A stretch of 35,763 nt of DNA from an uncultured Oscillospiraceae bacterium (GTDB lineage Bacteria; Bacillota; Clostridia; Oscillospirales; Acutalibacteraceae), in the NCBI GenBank assembly GCA_900540535.1, contig UQGM01000026.1:1-35763 (forward strand), in the 5' to 3' direction. A model generated the notes under the pieces. It was not told where the DNA came from. It did no database searches and was given only the letters and a program-made list of their open reading frames with translations. Positions 31,891 through 35,763 of this stretch are shown here, piece by piece; position 1 is the first letter of the stretch; each line of letters begins with the position of its first letter. Both the position numbers and the translations under genes were made by a program.

Positions 31891-32490
31891 ATGCCCAGAC
31901 ATAACGATGGTATACCTAAAAATATAGATAACATAATAGGCGAGCTTGAAGAGCTTGTGGAAAAGGGAACAACAATAGCCTTTACATCAAAGGTGCTTAT
32001 TGATGTTGACGACCTTAAACATATAATAGAGGATTTAAATCTTAATATACCGGAAGAGGTAAAACAGGCAAGAGCCATTGTTGTGGATAGAATGGAAATT
32101 CTCAATGCCGCTAAGAAGGACGGAGAGAAGATAATCGCAAAGGCAAAAGAGCAGGCAGCAAGACTTGTTGAAGAGCATGAAATTATGCAGACAGCAAAGG
32201 CACAGGCAAATGATCTTTTGTCAAAAGCCAAAGCCCAGGCAAATCTTACCGTTGCCACGGCTCAGGAAAAGGCTGATGAAATTATAAGCGAAGCTAAAGC
32301 TTACTCCGATGACACAACAGCACAGGCGGATCGCTGGTCAAAGGAAATGCGCACAGCAGCAAGCGATTTTGTAGACAGTGTTATGCGTGATTCCGAAGAA
32401 GTATTTACAAAGGGTCTTAAGGATATCAAAAGAGTTCGTGCGAATCTTGCAGCGGCAGGGGTACACGGTTCCGATGGTGAAAAGAAGTAA
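31891..32490 (+). CDS. Coiled-coil protein, ATP-synthase b-like, downstream of coaD
   Basis: A 199-residue soluble protein with no membrane segment. Residues 60-160 are a long Ala/Lys/Glu-rich helix (IIAKAKEQAARLVEEHE, DLLSKAKAQANLTVATAQEKADEIISEAKA) that resembles F/V-type ATPase peripheral stalks or DivIVA-like coiled coils. The likeness is probably composition only. Such genes often follow coaD in Clostridia, but I know no proven function. ATG 31891 is preferred to TTG 31885 because GGACGGAG fits it at eight bases. A terminator ends the operon. Confidence 0.8.
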   Translation: MPRHNDGIPKNIDNIIGELEELVEKGTTIAFTSKVLIDVDDLKHIIEDLNLNIPEEVKQARAIVVDRMEILNAAKKDGEKIIAKAKEQAARLVEEHEIMQTAKAQANDLLSKAKAQANLTVATAQEKADEIISEAKAYSDDTTAQADRWSKEMRTAASDFVDSVMRDSEEVFTKGLKDIKRVRANLAAAGVHGSDGEKK

Positions 32491-32505
32491 CAAATTGTTA
32501 AAAAG

Positions 32506-32538
32506 AAAAACGCGGCGATTTCGCTGCGTTTTTTAATT
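32506..32538. terminator. Bidirectional terminator
   Basis: AAACGCGGCGA and TCGCTGCGTTT form a stem with one mismatch, A-run on the left and T-run on the right, between convergent genes. Confidence 0.85.
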
Positions 32539-32554
32539 TATGCTGATGTTTTTA

Positions 32555-33703
32555 TTACAGACAATGTTCGATTGCAGTTGCTGCACTTGCTCTGAGTGAA
32601 GAGTTTGTAGAACCGGTAAACTTTGCGATTTCAATTCTTACAGGGTGAATCTGAGAAATAATTGAACGGTTTGCCAGCTCGTCGTGGAGCTTTTCAATAA
32701 GTATTTCAGATTTGTGAGCAAAATCACGTGAAAGAATGATTCCGTCAAGATCGTAAGAATTTGCAGCGTTTGCAAGCGCCGCTGAAAGATATTTTACTTC
32801 GTGATTGAAAATTTCAGTACAGTTTGCATCGCCTTTTTCCATTCCGTCCATAACATTATCCCAGCTTCCGGGCCATTTATCTGCAAAAATATTTTCAAGA
32901 GACTTCAAAGAAGCGTACATTTCAAGGCATCCGCTGTTTCCGCAGGTGCATTTTTCACCGTTTACATCTACACAGCTGTGACCGATTTCTACACCGAATC
33001 CTGCCGAACCTCTGAAAACTTTTCCGTTTACAATAACTGCGGAACCAATTCCGGTGGCAGCTTCAATAAAGAGGGAGCTCCTGAATATATTGCTGATACC
33101 GTATCTGTATTCAGCAATAGCCAATGCTACGGAAACATTTTCAATGTATGCCGGAACTCCGAGCACACGTGAAAGAAGATCTGTAACAGGAACTCTGTGC
33201 CACATTTCAAAATCGGGGGGATTAAGTATAACTCCCGATTTATAATCTACCGGTCCAGGAGAGCTTACACCTACTGCAAGAAGCATATCTTTAGTCAGTC
33301 CGGCTTTTTCGAGAAGCTCATCAATGGCAACGGCAATATGATCAATTGTCATAACCACATTTGGGCTGTCGGAGGAATCAATGGTTGTTTCCGCTATAAC
33401 ATTACACTTAAAGTCGGCAATGCATACACAGCAGCAGTGACGCTCAAGAAGCACACCGGCTACATAACCGTACTTTGCATTGATATCCAAAATAGTCGGA
33501 TATCGTCCAATACTGGATTTTACAACCTCTCTGTCGTATACCATACCTTTATCAATAAGCTCATTGATAATAAAGGTTATGGCAGCACGTGTAAGACCTG
33601 TTTTTTCAGCCAGGGTTGCACGTGAAGAGGGAGTAGAACGAATTATATTAAGGATGTTTTTTCTGTTTACTTCCTTAATGTATTCAGCGTTGTTGGGTTT
33701 CAT
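32555..33703 (-). CDS. ROK-family (NagC/XylR-type) transcriptional repressor
   Basis: A 382-residue sugar-responsive regulator. The N-terminal winged helix (about 10-65) has RATLAEKTGLTRAAITFIINELIDKG. The ROK domain has GVSSPGPVD, EAATGIGSAVIVNG and a zinc site, HSCVDVNGEKCTCGNSGCLE. The kinase aspartate expected in an ENDAN-type motif is replaced (ENVSVALA), so it should bind sugar without phosphorylating it. ATG 33703 has AGGTGGG upstream. It is divergent from the ClC gene, and both promoters contain an AAGTTTA/TAAACTT half-site, pointing to control of both. Ligand unknown; there is no sugar gene next to it. Confidence 0.92.
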   Translation of the reverse strand: MKPNNAEYIKEVNRKNILNIIRSTPSSRATLAEKTGLTRAAITFIINELIDKGMVYDREVVKSSIGRYPTILDINAKYGYVAGVLLERHCCCVCIADFKCNVIAETTIDSSDSPNVVMTIDHIAVAIDELLEKAGLTKDMLLAVGVSSPGPVDYKSGVILNPPDFEMWHRVPVTDLLSRVLGVPAYIENVSVALAIAEYRYGISNIFRSSLFIEAATGIGSAVIVNGKVFRGSAGFGVEIGHSCVDVNGEKCTCGNSGCLEMYASLKSLENIFADKWPGSWDNVMDGMEKGDANCTEIFNHEVKYLSAALANAANSYDLDGIILSRDFAHKSEILIEKLHDELANRSIISQIHPVRIEIAKFTGSTNSSLRASAATAIEHCL

Positions 33704-33736
33704 ACACCCACCTCATTTCACTTAACATACAGTAAA

Positions 33737-33765
33737 ATAATACGGGATTTGTAAGTTTATGTCAA
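33737..33765 (-). promoter_or_regulatory. Promoter of the ROK repressor gene
   Basis: Minus-strand consensus TTGACA (33765-33760), 17-base spacer, TATTAT (33742-33737). The spacer begins with TAAACTT, the same half-site as in the ClC operator candidate. Confidence 0.75.
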
Positions 33766-33828
33766 TTGTAAAATGTTAAATATATTAAAAAATTTATCAA
33801 TATTGTACTTTTTTGCAAAAATGACGAA

Positions 33829-33857
33829 TTGCCCGCAGGGAAAAAATATGTTATACT
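33829..33857 (+). promoter_or_regulatory. Promoter of the ClC transporter gene
   Basis: TTGCCC (33829-33834), 17-base spacer, TATACT (33852-33857), 62 bases before the start. Confidence 0.6.
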
Positions 33858-33867
33858 AACTAATAAA

Positions 33868-33881
33868 TAAACTTTAGTTTA
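33868..33881. promoter_or_regulatory. Palindrome at the ClC promoter start site, candidate ROK operator
   Basis: TAAACT-TT-AGTTTA is a perfect 6-bp inverted repeat, located just past the -10 and over the expected +1. Its TAAACTT half recurs in the ROK promoter spacer. XylR-type ROK operators are built of AGTTT-like half-sites, so the match is suggestive. Confidence 0.5.
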
Positions 33882-33919
33882 GTAAATCTTTTATGTAATA
33901 TAATAACGGGTGATAAATT

Positions 33920-35176
33920 TTGAATAAAGTTAAAAGCACTTTTATGTTTATAAAAGATAATATAATCACTTTTATTAAATGGATATTATGTGCCATATTT
34001 ATAGGTTTGACAGTTGGCACTGTTGCTACAATTTTCCATTTCGGTTTGGAGACTGTAGGCGGATATATTGAACGCTTCCCGTGGTTTATTTTTTTACTGC
34101 CCTTTGCGGGAATGTGTATTGCAGGACTTTATAAAATTTTTAACATGGAAGAGGATAGGGGAACAAATTCCATTTTTGTTTCTATTCGATCAAATGAAAA
34201 AATAAGGTTCATGATGGGACCTCTTGTTTTTTTGGGAAGCGTGGCAACTCATATGTTTGGAGGCTCTGCCGGACGTGAAGGTGCTGCTTTGCAGATAGGT
34301 GGAAGCTTGGCATACAATTTGGGCTTGCTTTTCAAAATGGATGACAAAGAAAAAAAGCTTATAACAATGTGCGGAATGAGTGCCGCTTTTGCCGCTTTGT
34401 TCGGTACACCTATTACGGCTGCTATTTTTTCAATTGAAGTCATAAGTGTAGGTGTAATGTATTATGCAGCATTAGTTCCGTGTATTGTGGCGGGAGTTGT
34501 AGGAGCCGGTTTTGCTAAGGCGTGCGGTGCCGTACCTGTTACATATAAGCTTCTGGAAATTCCTGACGCAGATGTTTATTCTTTTATTGAAGTAGCAATA
34601 CTTTCAGTTCTTGCTGCGGTGTTAGGAATGTTTTTCTGTTTTTTACTGGAAAACTCAAGAAAATATCTTACAAAATATATACGTAATTCTTTTGTAAGAG
34701 CCGGCGTGTGCGGAATTGTAATAGTAATCTTAACTTTAGTAGTTGGAAATCATGACTATAATGGTGCAGGCATGAACGTTATTTTAAGAGCCATTGCCGG
34801 AGATGTTGCTCCTGAAGCGTTTTTTTTGAAAATGATTTTTACTGCCGTAACTCTTTCCGGAGGCTTTAGAGGCGGCGAAATAGTTCCCGTATTTTTCACC
34901 GGAGCTACATTCGGAAATACTGCCTCAAAGCTTATAGGTCTCAATACTTCTTTTGGAGCAGGTATAGGAATGGTTTCGCTATTCTGTGCCGTTACTAATT
35001 GTCCCATAACATCTTTGGTACTTAGTATTGAACTTTTCGGTGCTCAGGGATTTGTATTTTTTGCTGTTTCAATTGCAATAAGTTATATGCTTTCAGGTTA
35101 TTCGGGTCTTTATGCAGAACAAAAAATAATGTATTCAAAATTGAGACCTGAATTTATTGATAAAAAGGTTGAATAA
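33920..35176 (+). CDS. ClC-family anion channel/antiporter, GSGIP-less type
   Basis: A 418-residue ClC protein with about ten or more membrane helices. The gating glutamate is E120 in GGSAGREGAALQIGG. FGTPITAAIFSIEV and FRGGEIVPVFFTGATFG mark helices H-I and N. The usual anion-binding GSGIP is absent; the aligned stretch reads R80-G-T-N-S-I85. From memory, fluoride-exporting ClC proteins (CLC-F/EriC-F) carry a GNNLI-like motif there, and their length (about 400, no CBS domains) fits. No fluoride riboswitch was found upstream, so the ion remains open. The start is TTG 33920 with ACGGGTGAT upstream; no nearby ATG. Confidence 0.9.
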   Translation: MNKVKSTFMFIKDNIITFIKWILCAIFIGLTVGTVATIFHFGLETVGGYIERFPWFIFLLPFAGMCIAGLYKIFNMEEDRGTNSIFVSIRSNEKIRFMMGPLVFLGSVATHMFGGSAGREGAALQIGGSLAYNLGLLFKMDDKEKKLITMCGMSAAFAALFGTPITAAIFSIEVISVGVMYYAALVPCIVAGVVGAGFAKACGAVPVTYKLLEIPDADVYSFIEVAILSVLAAVLGMFFCFLLENSRKYLTKYIRNSFVRAGVCGIVIVILTLVVGNHDYNGAGMNVILRAIAGDVAPEAFFLKMIFTAVTLSGGFRGGEIVPVFFTGATFGNTASKLIGLNTSFGAGIGMVSLFCAVTNCPITSLVLSIELFGAQGFVFFAVSIAISYMLSGYSGLYAEQKIMYSKLRPEFIDKKVE

Positions 35177-35196
35177 TTTTTATTTTTAACTAGCTT

Positions 35197-35223
35197 AGCT
35201 CTCCTTCGGGAGAGCTTTTTATT
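35197..35223 (+). terminator. Terminator of the ClC gene, UUCG tetraloop
   Basis: AGCTCTCC and GGAGAGCT form a perfect 8-bp stem closed by C(TTCG)G, then TTTTTATTT. Confidence 0.93.
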
Positions 35224-35341
35224 TAGAATTTTTCCATTTTTTAGAGAAAAGCAAAAGCAATTTTATTATATTAATGACAAATTTATATGCAAATTTATCA
35301 TTAATAATTTCGATAGATTGCTACGTTCACAAAAAATTTTT

Positions 35342-35406
35342 TTGACATACTTTTTCTTCTGTACAACGAAGATGAAAGTGAAACCGACTGTTCAGTTGGT
35401 TTTATT
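35342..35406 (+). other. TTGACA box and terminator-like hairpin, possible short transcript or leader
   Basis: In the gene-free 35224-35577, a TTGACA (35342-35347) precedes a possible TACAAC (35362-35367; spacing 14, short). A hairpin AAACCGACTG/CAGTTGGTTT (35381-35402, one wobble) with a T-rich tail follows. This could be a short RNA or an attenuated leader. The rest of the gap is AT-rich without recognisable genes. Confidence 0.3.
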
Positions 35407-35489
35407 TTAACAAAAAGTTTATATAAATTTCACAAATGATTTTAACTTTTGTACAAATATCGATACTTTTATTTTGATGTAATTGCATA

Positions 35490-35518
35490 TTGATTTGGTT
35501 ATTTTAATTAACTATCAT
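35490..35518 (+). promoter_or_regulatory. Possible promoter for the gene at 35578
   Basis: TTGATT (35490-35495), 17-base spacer, TATCAT (35513-35518), about 60 bases before the ATG. Confidence 0.35.
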
Positions 35519-35577
35519 AATTAGGAAGGCGGTAGTGAAGATGGCACACCGCAAAAAAATATAATGGAGGAAGAAAA

Positions 35578-35763
35578 ATGAAAAAAGCAAAAAGCTGTTG
35601 AGTGTCGTTCTTGCTCTTGTAATGGTTTTCTCAGCTATGTCTGCGGCTCTTGTAGCTTTTGCGGCAAGCCCTGAAGATGTAGTTGAAAGAATTAACGCTT
35701 TTGATGGCACAACAGGCAGCAAAGCAACAGAAGAAGACATTAAAGAATTTGAGTCTATTGCAG
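35578..35763 (+). pseudogene. 5' end of a secreted protein gene, frame broken in an A-tract
   Basis: ATG 35578 follows a perfect AATGGAGGAAG ribosome site but reads only ATG plus six codons before TGA. One base back, from about 35586, the frame is open to the window edge and encodes a textbook signal peptide: SKKLLSVVLALVMVFSAMSAALVAFAA, split here as KKLLSVVLALV and MVFSAMSAALVAFAA, followed by SPEDVVERINAFDG. Adding one A to the A6 run after ATG restores MKKSKKLL, a classic secretion signal. The mature part starts acidic; family not recognisable from 35 residues. It is a real disruption, a slippage site, or a sequence error. Confidence 0.7.

Noticed and set aside
32100..32330. V/F-type ATPase subunit identity for the coiled-coil protein after coaD
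   Set aside because: Similarity is only Ala/Lys/Glu helix composition; there is no membrane anchor and no other ATPase gene nearby.
33197..33625. Plus-strand open frame of 142 codons opposite the ROK gene
   Set aside because: Antisense shadow; the ROK frame has clear domain motifs and signals.
33704..33919. Fluoride riboswitch upstream of the ClC gene
   Set aside because: I looked for the conserved GATGG...CTGATG-type core and saw none; the region is explained by two promoters and a palindrome.
1..35763. CRISPR array, transposon, prophage or defence island
   Set aside because: No regularly spaced repeats, transposase, integrase, phage structural or restriction genes were seen; gene content is housekeeping and envelope.

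Overview
The window looks like ordinary chromosome of a low-to-mid GC, anaerobic, probably spore-forming Clostridia (Oscillospiraceae/Ruminococcaceae-like). Signs of this are Gram-positive style signals (strong AGGAGG ribosome sites, several TTG starts, TTGACA/TATAAT promoters, compact hairpin-T terminators), a rubredoxin/flavodiiron oxygen- and NO-detoxification cluster, a PdaA-type deacetylase and a CwlC-like amidase typical of spore formers, and an LCP cell-wall ligase. There are no tRNAs, rRNAs, CRISPR arrays, transposases or phage genes. The only structural RNA gene seen is RNase P RNA.

Layout. 1-3.4 kb: the 3' part of a YifB/ComM-like AAA ATPase, a YbaK-family deacylase, a decayed coding remnant, and a GH29 alpha-L-fucosidase interrupted by one in-frame TGA at its active-site tryptophan position. 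3.4-4.8 kb: two small XRE regulators and one unrecognised gene. 4.8-7.5 kb: a three-gene ABC-2 exporter operon. 7.5-12 kb: metallophosphoesterase, DacF-type D,D-carboxypeptidase, PAP2 phosphatase, a LacA/Maa-type acetyltransferase and a SPOR amidase. 12.2-13.6 kb: NADP-type glutamate dehydrogenase. 13.7-18 kb: a sigma factor translationally coupled to a polytopic membrane protein, then a zinc-ribbon membrane protein. 18-20.1 kb: rubredoxin, FprA flavodiiron protein and high-molecular-weight rubredoxin (Hrb), which together form an electron chain reducing O2 or NO. 20.2-21.4 kb: a PdaA-like lipoprotein deacetylase and a tiny membrane protein. 21.5-23.6 kb: TrmL, then a second sigma factor with an overlapping single-pass membrane partner. 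23.6-28.6 kb: GlyA, endonuclease III, LCP protein, RNase P RNA, BirA. 28.7-32.5 kb: UvrC, RsmD, CoaD and a coiled-coil protein. 32.5-35.2 kb: a ROK repressor divergent from a ClC transporter of the GSGIP-less type. 35.2-35.8 kb: AT-rich regulatory DNA and the start of a secreted protein whose frame breaks in an A-tract.

I found no clearly new multi-gene system. The observations most worth following are the single-TGA fucosidase, the A-tract frame break in the signal peptide at the right edge, the ROK/ClC divergent promoters sharing a half-site, the large polytopic sigma-factor partner, and the repeated short acidic motif in the LCP tail.
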